32,282 nt of DNA from Oceanobacillus salinisoli (GTDB lineage Bacteria > Bacillota > Bacilli > Bacillales > Amphibacillaceae). The notes beneath the pieces are model-generated. The model was not told where the DNA came from. It made no database searches and worked only from the letters and a program-made list of their open reading frames with translations. Below, piece after piece: positions 11,199 to 17,824 of the stretch. Both the position numbers and the translations under genes were made by a program. How positions within the stretch are numbered: the first letter of the stretch is position 1; each line of letters opens with the position of its first letter. Location: contig NZ_WOFB01000008.1 in assembly GCF_009733865.1 (NCBI RefSeq), positions 1 through 32,282 on the forward strand, read 5' to 3'.

Positions 11199-12206
11199 AT
11201 TGGGGATTGCCTAAAAGGTGAGTTAGTCCATAGCGCCTGGAAGCGTTTGGGGCATATTGTTCACCGTACACCATTATTAACATCAGCAACAACGGACAGA
11301 TTAGTTGGAAAACATGTCTATTTTAAAATGGAAAACCAGCAGAAAACAGGAGCATTTAAATTTCGCGGAGCAAGCTATAAGCTTATGCAGTTGACAAAAG
11401 ACCAGCTGGCAAAGGGTGTAATCACCGCTTCTGCTGGAAATCATGCACAGGGAGTTGCCTTGGCCGCAAGCAAGCTTGGAGCAAAAGCAACGATTTTTAT
11501 GGCTGAAGGAACACCATTAGCGAAAGTAAATGCAACAAGGAATTATGGTGCTGATGTTGTACTTACCGGAGAAAGTTTCCAGGAGGCATATGAAGCTTCT
11601 GTGGAGCATCAAAAGAAAAGTGGCGCTGTTTATATTCATCCATTTGACGATTATGATATTATGACAGGTCAAGGTACCATGGTCATGGAGATGCTGCGTC
11701 AAGAGGATCGAATCGATACCATTCTCGTACCAATTGGTGGGGGAGGGTTAATCAGTGGAATTGCCGTTGCCGCGAAACACGTGAATCGTAACATAAAGGT
11801 GATTGGTGTTCAAGCAAGCGGTGCACCTGCTATCTATGAGAGTTTTCATCGTAACTCTGTCACGAAATTAGATACAGTATCAACCATTGCAGAAGGGATT
11901 GCCGTAAAGCAGCCTGGCGAATTAACATTGCCGATAATCAATAGCTATGTCGATGATGTTGTAACCGTTGCGGATGAAGAAATCGCATCCGCCATTGTCT
12001 ATATGCTCGAACGGAATAAAACCTTAATGGAAGGTGCTGGCGCAGCTGCATTAGCTGCTCTATTTGCCCATAATGATAAGATACATTCCAGGCATTGTGG
12101 TGTGATTGTAAGTGGTGGAAATATTGATATTGGAACGATGTCAAAAATCCAGGAACTTGCAAATCAACTGAATCCTATGGAGAAAAAGGCTTCCATTGCA
12201 TTGTGA
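11199..12206 (+). CDS. ilvA: Threonine dehydratase (short, single-domain form)
   Basis: A PLP enzyme that deaminates threonine to 2-ketobutyrate, the entry to isoleucine synthesis. Visible motifs are the PLP lysine in TGAFKFRGA, SAGNHAQGVA, and the phosphate-binding glycine loop PIGGGGLISG. The protein ends shortly after the catalytic domain, lacking the C-terminal ACT-like regulatory domain of Bacillus subtilis IlvA (422 residues). The first canonical start is TTG at 11247, which has no ribosome binding site. The frame is open and protein-like for 16 further codons (VHSAWKRL helix before HRTPLL), and AAGGAGTG at 11184-11191 is placed for an ATT at 11199. I therefore call the start there, with doubt; a frameshift near 11213 is the alternative. 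It closes the operon and resembles TdcB-type enzymes in size. Confidence 0.88.
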   Translation: MGDCLKGELVHSAWKRLGHIVHRTPLLTSATTDRLVGKHVYFKMENQQKTGAFKFRGASYKLMQLTKDQLAKGVITASAGNHAQGVALAASKLGAKATIFMAEGTPLAKVNATRNYGADVVLTGESFQEAYEASVEHQKKSGAVYIHPFDDYDIMTGQGTMVMEMLRQEDRIDTILVPIGGGGLISGIAVAAKHVNRNIKVIGVQASGAPAIYESFHRNSVTKLDTVSTIAEGIAVKQPGELTLPIINSYVDDVVTVADEEIASAIVYMLERNKTLMEGAGAAALAALFAHNDKIHSRHCGVIVSGGNIDIGTMSKIQELANQLNPMEKKASIAL

Positions 12207-12217
12207 AATATATAGTA

Positions 12218-12257
12218 AAGATTCACTATTCTATTTTGGATAGTGAGTCTTTTTTTT
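12218..12257 (+). terminator. Terminator of the ilv-leu operon
   Basis: AAGATTCACTAT pairs with ATAGTGAGTCTT (one G-U pair) around a short loop and is followed by a run of eight or more T. It closes the operon after ilvA. Confidence 0.9.
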
Positions 12258-12261
12258 GTGG

Positions 12262-12578
12262 GGAAGACTGAATCATGTTTTGTGAAGGCTGAATTAATGG
12301 AACGAAAGCTGAATTCCTGGAACGAAAGCTGAATTCGTGGAACGAAAGCTGAATTCCTGGAACGAAAGCTGAAGTCCTGGAACGAAAGCTGAATTCCTGG
12401 AAGAAAGCTGAATTCCTGGAACGAAAGCTGAATTGCTGGAATGAAAGCTGAATTCTTGGAACGAAAGCTGAATTCCTGGAATGAAAGCTGAATTCCTGGA
12501 ATGAAAGCTGAATTCCTGGAATGAAAGCTGAATTCCTGGAATGAAAGCTGAATGATCAGATAAGAAAACTGAACGATC
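12262..12578. repeat. Tandem array of a 20-bp unit (about 12 full copies)
   Basis: The unit AAYGAAAGCTGAATTCCTGG is repeated head to tail from 12301 to 12539 in 12 full copies, with degenerate copies on both sides. Ten copies contain GAATTC. One copy (12401-12419) has lost the third base and is 19 bp. The third base is C in the left copies and T in the right ones (12440 and all four units from 12480), suggesting recent duplication at the right end. Because 20 is not a multiple of 3, the 138-codon minus-strand frame through it (Phe/Ser-rich) is an artefact. It directly follows the operon terminator. Function unknown. Confidence 0.9.
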
Positions 12579-12584
12579 ACCCGC

Positions 12585-12705
12585 GGCTAACCGAAATATC
12601 TGTAAGAGTGCTAGATTTGAAGGCTCAATGGTTACCAGAGGAAGTTGTATTTCCAGAGCGAGGGTATAAGAGTGGCAGTTTGCTTCGCGGCTTACAGATT
12701 TTGTG
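12585..12705. other. Imperfect inverted-repeat segment, non-coding
   Basis: ATCTGTAAG at 12598-12606 and CTTACAGAT at 12691-12699 form a perfect 9-bp inverted repeat about 84 bp apart, extended by A-rich flanks. CGCGGCTAA and CGCGGCTTA near the two ends form a direct repeat. I see no gene and no promoter that I can defend here. It may be a folded RNA or a mobile repeat. Confidence 0.35.
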
Positions 12706-12811
12706 GGAAAAATCCTTTGATTGAAATGTAAATGAAAAGACTTGTTTTAATATTTCGTTGGGCCAGTTCATAAAATTAGTTAATGAAGGTGGAAATGCCA
12801 CCGCTAATTGG

Positions 12812-12830
12812 CCTTTATCCGAAATAAAGG
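12812..12830 (+). promoter_or_regulatory. Hairpin covering a ribosome binding site
   Basis: CCTTTAT (12812-12818) pairs perfectly with ATAAAGG (12824-12830) over a 5-nt loop. The 3' arm contains most of the Shine-Dalgarno AAAGGAG (12826-12832) of the next gene. A second small hairpin GGTGG/CCACC lies just upstream, near 12789-12803. Confidence 0.5.
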
Positions 12831-12841
12831 AGCTGGTGTAA

Positions 12842-13309
12842 TTGATTCGAACGGTACAGGGAAGAAAAATCTTATTCGTCGCAGGTATTGTGTTTGCACT
12901 TCTTATAGTAATATTATTCTTTTCGCTCTTCTTTTTCTCTTCCGGAAGACAGGCAAAAAATACAGTAGAGACTTTTTATGAATATGAGCAGCAAGGTTAT
13001 TATTCGGAATCATGGGAAATGTTTCATCCATATATGCAGGAAAAATTTCAAAAAGGACATTATATGGAAGATCGCCCACATGTATTTCGAAATCATTTTG
13101 GTGTGGATACATTTTCTTTCTCGATTGGGGATGTAAAAAAAGTAAATGACTGGATTATGGAAGAAGGAAAAGAACCGATTGACACGGCTTATCGAGTTAC
13201 TGTTTATCAGGGATTCTCAGGGAAGTACGGGAGGTTTACCATTACACAACATGTATATGCTACAGAGACAGAAGATGATTGGAAAATTCTTTGGGATTAT
13301 GCGGGCTAA
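12842..13309 (+). CDS. Membrane-anchored protein of unknown function
   Basis: I do not recognise a named gene. The 155-residue product has a short basic N-terminus (RTVQGRK), one strongly hydrophobic segment at about residues 10-32, and an external domain rich in Tyr, Phe and acidic residues. The pattern TVETFYEYEQQGYYSESWEMF resembles NTF2-like extracellular domains of Bacillaceae lipoproteins and penicillin-binding proteins, but this is inference. The start is TTG, 9 nt after AAAGGAG. That ribosome binding site is held in a 7-bp hairpin, which may limit translation. It stands alone between the tandem array and the peptide transporter, with a GC-rich hairpin downstream. Confidence 0.8.
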   Translation: MIRTVQGRKILFVAGIVFALLIVILFFSLFFFSSGRQAKNTVETFYEYEQQGYYSESWEMFHPYMQEKFQKGHYMEDRPHVFRNHFGVDTFSFSIGDVKKVNDWIMEEGKEPIDTAYRVTVYQGFSGKYGRFTITQHVYATETEDDWKILWDYAG

Positions 13310-13313
13310 CTAA

Positions 13314-13346
13314 CCTCCCCTCTCCTTAGGGAGGGGGGGAATTTGA
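13314..13346 (+). terminator. Possible terminator after the membrane protein gene
   Basis: CCTCCC (13314-13319) pairs with GGGAGG (13329-13334) within a very C- then G-rich stretch right after the stop codon. The following T tract is interrupted, so efficiency is uncertain. Confidence 0.5.
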
Positions 13347-13728
13347 ATTCTTTTATCGCTAAACTAGCTCGCCACATCAATTGAGTATTCCCTTTATGAT
13401 GAGTGTTGATTGAAAGAAAGAAGGCGTTATCAAATACAGCTTTTTCCCTAAAACCAGAAGCTATTTTACAATAACAGAATATGGAAATTTGTGAAAAGAT
13501 ATTGATTTTCTGAAAGTATTAAATTATAATTCTTATAACATGTTAAATATATTAAATTTTCTTTACATTTAAATTTCAGAGTTAGGAAACATATTATAAT
13601 TAATATATTGTAATAGTACATCACCCATTTTTCCGAAATAGCTAAAATGATCGAATAAGAAATATAAAAATCAACTAATTTTTTTATAAAAAGATTTCTA
13701 ATTATTTTGAAAAGTAATTTCAGGAAAA
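13347..13728. other. AT-rich intergenic region upstream of the peptide transporter
   Basis: About 380 bp without a gene. It contains a TATAAT at 13595-13600 with no good -35 box at normal spacing, two CodY-like boxes listed separately, and a half-site ATTTCAGA near 13573. The transporter promoter is probably here, but I cannot place it firmly. Confidence 0.4.
13504..13519 (+). promoter_or_regulatory. CodY-like box upstream of oppD
   Basis: The core TTTTCTGAAA at 13506-13515 matches ten consecutive consensus positions of AATTTTCWGAAAAATT, and the whole box matches 12 of 16. Peptide transporters are frequent CodY targets in Bacillaceae, which makes this the best CodY candidate in the window. 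Confidence 0.5.
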
Positions 13729-13730
13729 AT
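13715..13730 (+). promoter_or_regulatory. Second CodY-like box near the oppD start
   Basis: TAATTTCAGGAAAAAT matches 12 of 16 positions of the CodY consensus and lies about 35 bp before the oppD ATG, where bound protein would block transcription. A weaker overlapping match lies just upstream. Confidence 0.4.
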
Positions 13731-13764
13731 GTCTGGTCAAAATCGAATTGCTAGGGGGATTAAC

Positions 13765-14784
13765 ATGACCCAGAAACTTCTGGAAATTAAAAACTTGAAA
13801 ACCTCTTTTCGGATTGGTGATGAATACTATGCAGCTGTAGATGATGTTTCACTAACTTTAAATAAAAATGAAGTCCTTGGTATTGTAGGAGAATCAGGCT
13901 CAGGGAAGAGTGCGCTCGCCTTTTCAATTATGGGGTTACATACAAGAGCAAAAATGGAAGGAAATATTTTATTTAATGGAAAAGATATCGTGAACATTTC
14001 TCCAGCGCAATTAAATCAGTTGCGTGGGGATGAAATGGCGATGATTTTCCAGGATCCCCTCACTGCATTAAATCCTCTGATGGAAATTGGGGCACAAATT
14101 AGCGAAACACTTATTTTACATAGGCCAGAAATGTCTCAAAAAGAACGCAAAGATCGAGTAATCGAACTTTTAACCATGGTTGGAATTCCCCGACCGGAAT
14201 ATGTATATGAACAATTTCCACATGAATTATCTGGTGGCATGAGGCAACGTGTCATTATAGCGATCGCCATTGCCAACAGACCGGAATTGTTAATTGCCGA
14301 TGAACCAACAACAGCACTTGATGTAACAAACCAAGCACAAATTCTGGACTTAATCAGAAAATTAAAAAACGACATGGGCTCAGGTGTCATTCTTATTACA
14401 CATGATTTAGGTGTTGTAGCCGAAATGGCTGACCGGGTTGCAGTGATGTATGCGGGGCAAATCGTAGAAATAGCGGATGTTTTTACTTTATTTGAAAACC
14501 CGAAGCATCCGTATACAAGATCTTTATTAACTTCTGTTCCAGCAGAAGGTCAAGATAAGCTCCTTGTTATTCAGGGAATTGTACCATCACTTCAACATTT
14601 ACCACGCGAAGGCTGCCGGTTTGCGGAAAGAATTCCGTGGCTTGATTCTTCTGCACATGAAGAAGATCCAGTATTACACGAGATAGAGCCTGGTCACTTT
14701 GTTCGTTGTACATGTTATAAACATTTTCACTTCCAGGATGAAGCAAAGGAGGCACAAGTACATGGTGATACTCGAAGTAAATAA
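13765..14784 (+). CDS. oppD: Oligopeptide ABC transporter, ATP-binding protein (OppD-like)
   Basis: One of two ATPases that power peptide uptake on the cytoplasmic face. In 339 residues it shows Walker A GESGSGKSA, Q-loop FQDPLTALNPL, signature LSGGMRQRV, Walker B LLIADEPTTALDV and the switch histidine in ITHDLGVV. After PYTRSLLTSVP it continues into the peptide-transporter C-terminal extension. There the usual CxFxxRC cysteine cluster is reduced to CRFAERI, with later cysteines in VRCTCYKH. An ATG at 13729 is in frame, but AGGGGG at 13753-13758 fits the ATG at 13765. It opens the D-F-B-C-A transporter and overlaps oppF by 23 nt. appD or dppD are alternative names. Confidence 0.93.
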   Translation: MTQKLLEIKNLKTSFRIGDEYYAAVDDVSLTLNKNEVLGIVGESGSGKSALAFSIMGLHTRAKMEGNILFNGKDIVNISPAQLNQLRGDEMAMIFQDPLTALNPLMEIGAQISETLILHRPEMSQKERKDRVIELLTMVGIPRPEYVYEQFPHELSGGMRQRVIIAIAIANRPELLIADEPTTALDVTNQAQILDLIRKLKNDMGSGVILITHDLGVVAEMADRVAVMYAGQIVEIADVFTLFENPKHPYTRSLLTSVPAEGQDKLLVIQGIVPSLQHLPREGCRFAERIPWLDSSAHEEDPVLHEIEPGHFVRCTCYKHFHFQDEAKEAQVHGDTRSK

Positions 14785-15694
14785 TTTAAAAGTCTATTTT
14801 CCTATTAAGGCAGGTATTTTTAATCGTACGGTCAATCATATTAAAGCGGTTGATGATGTTTCGTTTTCCATTGAACAAGGAAAGACATATGGTTTAGTTG
14901 GAGAATCAGGTTCGGGTAAAACGACCACTGGCCGAGCGGTGATGGGTTTAGAAAACATTACTGCAGGTACCATTATATTTGACGGGAAAGATATAACGAA
15001 AAAGCAAAGTAAAACAAAAGATGTCAGGAGAAATATTCAAATGATTTTTCAGGATCCATATTCTTCCTTAAATCCTAGAAAAAGAGTCAAGGACATTATT
15101 GCGGAACCACTTCGAAACTTTGAAAATTTATCCAAACAAGAAGAAAAAAAACGAGTACAGGAACTTTTGGAACTAGTTGGATTGAGCCCTGAAAGTATAT
15201 TAAAGTATCCACACGAATTCTCTGGTGGGCAACGACAGAGGATTGGTATAGCCAGGGCCATTGCGTTAAAACCAAAATTAATTATTGCGGATGAACCAGT
15301 ATCAGCACTGGATGTATCTGTTCAAGCACAGGTTTTAAATTTTATGCGGGATATTCAAAAAGAATTGGGATTAACGTATATATTTATCAGTCATGACCTC
15401 GGGATTGTTAAACACATGTGTGATGATATTGCGATTATGTATAAAGGAAGATATGTAGAACAAGGAACGAAGGAAGAGATTTTTAATTATCCACAACATA
15501 TTTATACGAAACGTTTGGTTTCAGCTATTCCTGATACGGAACCGGGAAATCGTGAAAAACGCTTCAAATTCCGCCAAGACATACAGAAGGAATTTGAAGA
15601 ATCTTATGATGATTATTTTGATAGCGATGGCCTGGCATATAGTTTGAAACCTGTATCTGACACGCATCTCGTAGCGTTACCGGAGAAAGGTTGA
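14762..15694 (+). CDS. oppF: Oligopeptide ABC transporter, ATP-binding protein (OppF-like)
   Basis: Second ATPase of the importer. The 310-residue product has Walker A GESGSGKTTTGRAV, Q-loop FQDPYSSLNPRKR, signature FSGGQRQRIGIARA, Walker B IIADEPVSALDV and ISHDLGIVKHM, followed by the TKRLVSAIPD segment and an acidic C-terminal tail. The frame extends upstream to 14699, but AAAGGAGG at 14745-14752 serves the ATG at 14762, inside the end of oppD, which points to coupled translation. The oppB start is 7 nt beyond the stop. Family is certain; substrate (oligo- versus dipeptide) is not decided by sequence reading. Confidence 0.93.
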   Translation: MVILEVNNLKVYFPIKAGIFNRTVNHIKAVDDVSFSIEQGKTYGLVGESGSGKTTTGRAVMGLENITAGTIIFDGKDITKKQSKTKDVRRNIQMIFQDPYSSLNPRKRVKDIIAEPLRNFENLSKQEEKKRVQELLELVGLSPESILKYPHEFSGGQRQRIGIARAIALKPKLIIADEPVSALDVSVQAQVLNFMRDIQKELGLTYIFISHDLGIVKHMCDDIAIMYKGRYVEQGTKEEIFNYPQHIYTKRLVSAIPDTEPGNREKRFKFRQDIQKEFEESYDDYFDSDGLAYSLKPVSDTHLVALPEKG

Positions 15695-15700
15695 TAGATT

Positions 15701-16663
15701 ATGTGGAAATTTATTGTAAGAAGAATGCTAACTACATTTCCTCAGTTGATTTTATTAAGTGTCATTATATTCTTAATGGCTCAGGCGATGCCAGGCGATG
15801 CTTTAACAGGATTGGTTGACCCCAATGTTGATCGGGCTGCCATAGAGGAGCAGCGTGAGAAATTGGGACTAAATGATCCCTGGCATATTAAATATGCCGA
15901 CTGGGTGTCCGGATTGTTGCAGGGGGACCTGGGTCAGTCTTTTCGTTATAAAATGGATGTTACAGATTTAATCGAGCAGCGGCTCATTAATACATTTTGG
16001 CTTGCTGTTGCAACCTTGTTATTTACATATATTATTGCGCTTCCACTTGGGATATTAAGTGGTCGATATAATGATACTTTACTAGATTCTTCCATTACGG
16101 GTTATACGTATATAGGTTTTGCTACACCATTATTTATTTTTGCATTAGTCATGTTATGGGTATTTGGGTATCAGCTTCAATGGTTTCCTACTGGTGGAAG
16201 TGTTGCACCAGGATTAGAAGCCGGATCCATGGATTATATATTAAGTAAAGTCAATCATTTGTTATTGCCTGCGTTATCTATGGCTTTAATCCAAACGGTT
16301 TCTACGGTTCAATATTTACGCAGTGAAATTGTCGATACAAAGCAAAAGGAATTTGTTGTCACAGCCAGGGCGAAAGGGGCTTCGGAAACCAGAGTTTATA
16401 ACAGACATATTTTTCGAAATTCTCTCCTTCCAATCGCTGCCTATTTTAGCTATGAAATTACGTTATTAATTACGGGGACAATTTTTGTGGAACGCATTTT
16501 TAGCTATCCGGGAATGGGGCAGTTGTTTCTTGATTCCATTGTGCAACGTGATTTTAGTGTCGTAACTGCCGTTGTTTTATTGTTTGGGTTGGCAGCGATT
16601 CTTGGTGCACTCGTATCAGATATTATTTTAAGCATCATAGATCCGAGAATTCGAATTAAATAA
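15701..16663 (+). CDS. oppB: Oligopeptide ABC transporter, permease (OppB-like)
   Basis: Integral membrane subunit forming half of the translocation path. The 320 residues start with the typical FIVRRMLTTFPQLILLSVIIFLM first helix and PGDAL loop. Several further hydrophobic segments follow, near residues 100-125, 135-160, 180-200 and 245-315, about six in all. The cytoplasmic EAA-like coupling motif reads VVTARAKGASETRVYNRHIFRNSLLP, and VERIFSYPGMGQL is characteristic of the DppB/OppB family. It begins 6 nt after oppF. A strong hairpin follows it before oppC. Confidence 0.93.
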   Translation: MWKFIVRRMLTTFPQLILLSVIIFLMAQAMPGDALTGLVDPNVDRAAIEEQREKLGLNDPWHIKYADWVSGLLQGDLGQSFRYKMDVTDLIEQRLINTFWLAVATLLFTYIIALPLGILSGRYNDTLLDSSITGYTYIGFATPLFIFALVMLWVFGYQLQWFPTGGSVAPGLEAGSMDYILSKVNHLLLPALSMALIQTVSTVQYLRSEIVDTKQKEFVVTARAKGASETRVYNRHIFRNSLLPIAAYFSYEITLLITGTIFVERIFSYPGMGQLFLDSIVQRDFSVVTAVVLLFGLAAILGALVSDIILSIIDPRIRIK

Positions 16664-16668
16664 AGTGA

Positions 16669-16716
16669 AACTAACAATCAGTATGGGTTTACCTTTCTCC
16701 CTACTGTTTGTTAGTT
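16669..16716 (+). promoter_or_regulatory. Strong intercistronic hairpin between oppB and oppC
   Basis: AACTAACAA (16669-16677) pairs with TTGTTAGTT (16708-16716), and CAGTA (16679-16683) with TACTG (16702-16706), with further GGG/CCC pairing inside. No T tract follows, so this looks like an mRNA-stabilising or processing hairpin, not a terminator. Confidence 0.6.
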
Positions 16717-16761
16717 GAACGAATCGCGGGAAAAAATAGATAGGCTCTGAGGTGAAGACGA

Positions 16762-17670
16762 ATGGAAATCAATCAAATGAACATGGATAAACAATCACAG
16801 AATCTGACGAAGAGTCCGTCTAGTTTTAGAATTCTGTGGCGGGAGTTGGTTCGGGATAAGTTAGCGTTGATATCTTTATTATTCTTAATTATTATTGGAA
16901 TATTTGTTTACGGTTCCTCCCTTATTCTCGATCAGAGTGAAATTGTGAAGGTAGATTTATTTGCCATTAATGAGCCGCCTTCTGAAGAATTTATATTGGG
17001 AACGGATTATGGTGGGCGTGATGTGTTTGGACAGCTCATTATTGGCACAAGAAACTCGATTTCGATTGGATTAATCGTCACATTGTTAAGTGGGATGATT
17101 GGTGTAACATTTGGATTAACCGCTGGATATTTTGGAGGACATGTAGACAATGTGTTAATGCGCATTTTAGACTTTTTCCAAGTTTTGCCTTTTACGATGT
17201 TAGTTATCGTTTTTGTAGCTATTGTTCCAAATTATAGTATTCTTGCTTTTTCGTTAATTTTCACAGCATTTAGTTGGATGAGTATAGCGAGAGTCATTAG
17301 ATCGAAGGCCTTACAGGAGAAGGAATTGGATTATGTGCAAGCATCGAGGACACTTGGCACATCCCATCCGAAAATTATTTTTAGAGAAATGATGCCAAAT
17401 GTAAGTTCTCTCATTATTGTTACGATGACATTGAATTTAGCTTCCAATATTGGACTGGAATCAGGATTATCATTTTTAGGATTTGGTTTTCCTGAAAGTA
17501 CACCTAGTCTTGGTACACTGCTAAGTTATGCCACAAACCCTCAGACGCTTGAGCATAGATGGTGGATTTGGGTACCTGCAGCAGTCATGATTCTAGTCTT
17601 AATGCTTGCGGTGAGAAATGTCGGAGAAGCATTAAGACGTGCAACCGATGCAAGACAAAGAAGAGGGTAA
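16762..17670 (+). CDS. oppC: Oligopeptide ABC transporter, permease (OppC-like)
   Basis: Second membrane subunit. The 302 residues start with a soluble N-terminus containing the FRILWRELVRDKLALISLLFL helix entry of the DppC/OppC family. An external segment with EEFILGTDYGGRDVFGQLIIGTRNSI follows, then about five more hydrophobic segments. The EAA-like coupling motif is YVQASRTLGTSHPKIIFREMMPNV, followed by GLSFLGFG. The ATG at 16762 follows GAGGTGA. The 98-bp gap from oppB holds a strong hairpin. Together with OppB it gives a heterodimeric channel served by OppD/OppF. Confidence 0.93.
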   Translation: MEINQMNMDKQSQNLTKSPSSFRILWRELVRDKLALISLLFLIIIGIFVYGSSLILDQSEIVKVDLFAINEPPSEEFILGTDYGGRDVFGQLIIGTRNSISIGLIVTLLSGMIGVTFGLTAGYFGGHVDNVLMRILDFFQVLPFTMLVIVFVAIVPNYSILAFSLIFTAFSWMSIARVIRSKALQEKELDYVQASRTLGTSHPKIIFREMMPNVSSLIIVTMTLNLASNIGLESGLSFLGFGFPESTPSLGTLLSYATNPQTLEHRWWIWVPAAVMILVLMLAVRNVGEALRRATDARQRRG

Positions 17671-17721
17671 TGTAAAGGTGTAGAGGGATAAATTTAGATT
17701 AATCATTCATGATAGTTACTT

Positions 17722-17743
17722 ACATCAATTTTACAGTTGATGT
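17722..17743 (+). promoter_or_regulatory. Hairpin between oppC and oppA
   Basis: ACATCAA (17722-17728) and TTGATGT (17737-17743) form a perfect 7-bp stem over an 8-nt loop with no T tract. It could protect the 5' end of a processed oppA message and so raise binding-protein levels. No convincing promoter is visible in the 154-bp gap. Confidence 0.35.
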
Positions 17744-17824
17744 TGAGTATAAATAATCAGTCAGTTCATTCTAGATAGAGCTGGTTGAAAAAACAAAGAG
17801 GGATAAAAAAGGGAGGTTAAAAGG

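Noticed and set aside
12282..12560. CRISPR array
   Set aside because: The 20-bp units are directly adjacent with no unique spacers, and no cas gene is nearby; this is a minisatellite.
12164..12580. 138-codon minus-strand frame rich in Phe and Ser over the tandem array
   Set aside because: The 20-bp period keeps the frame open by composition alone; it has no ribosome binding site and its 20-residue periodic protein is a by-product of the repeat, overlapping the end of ilvA.
13562..13600. TTTACA and TATAAT upstream of oppD as a promoter
   Set aside because: The spacing is 27 bp, far outside the sigma-A range, and no better -35 box pairs with this TATAAT.
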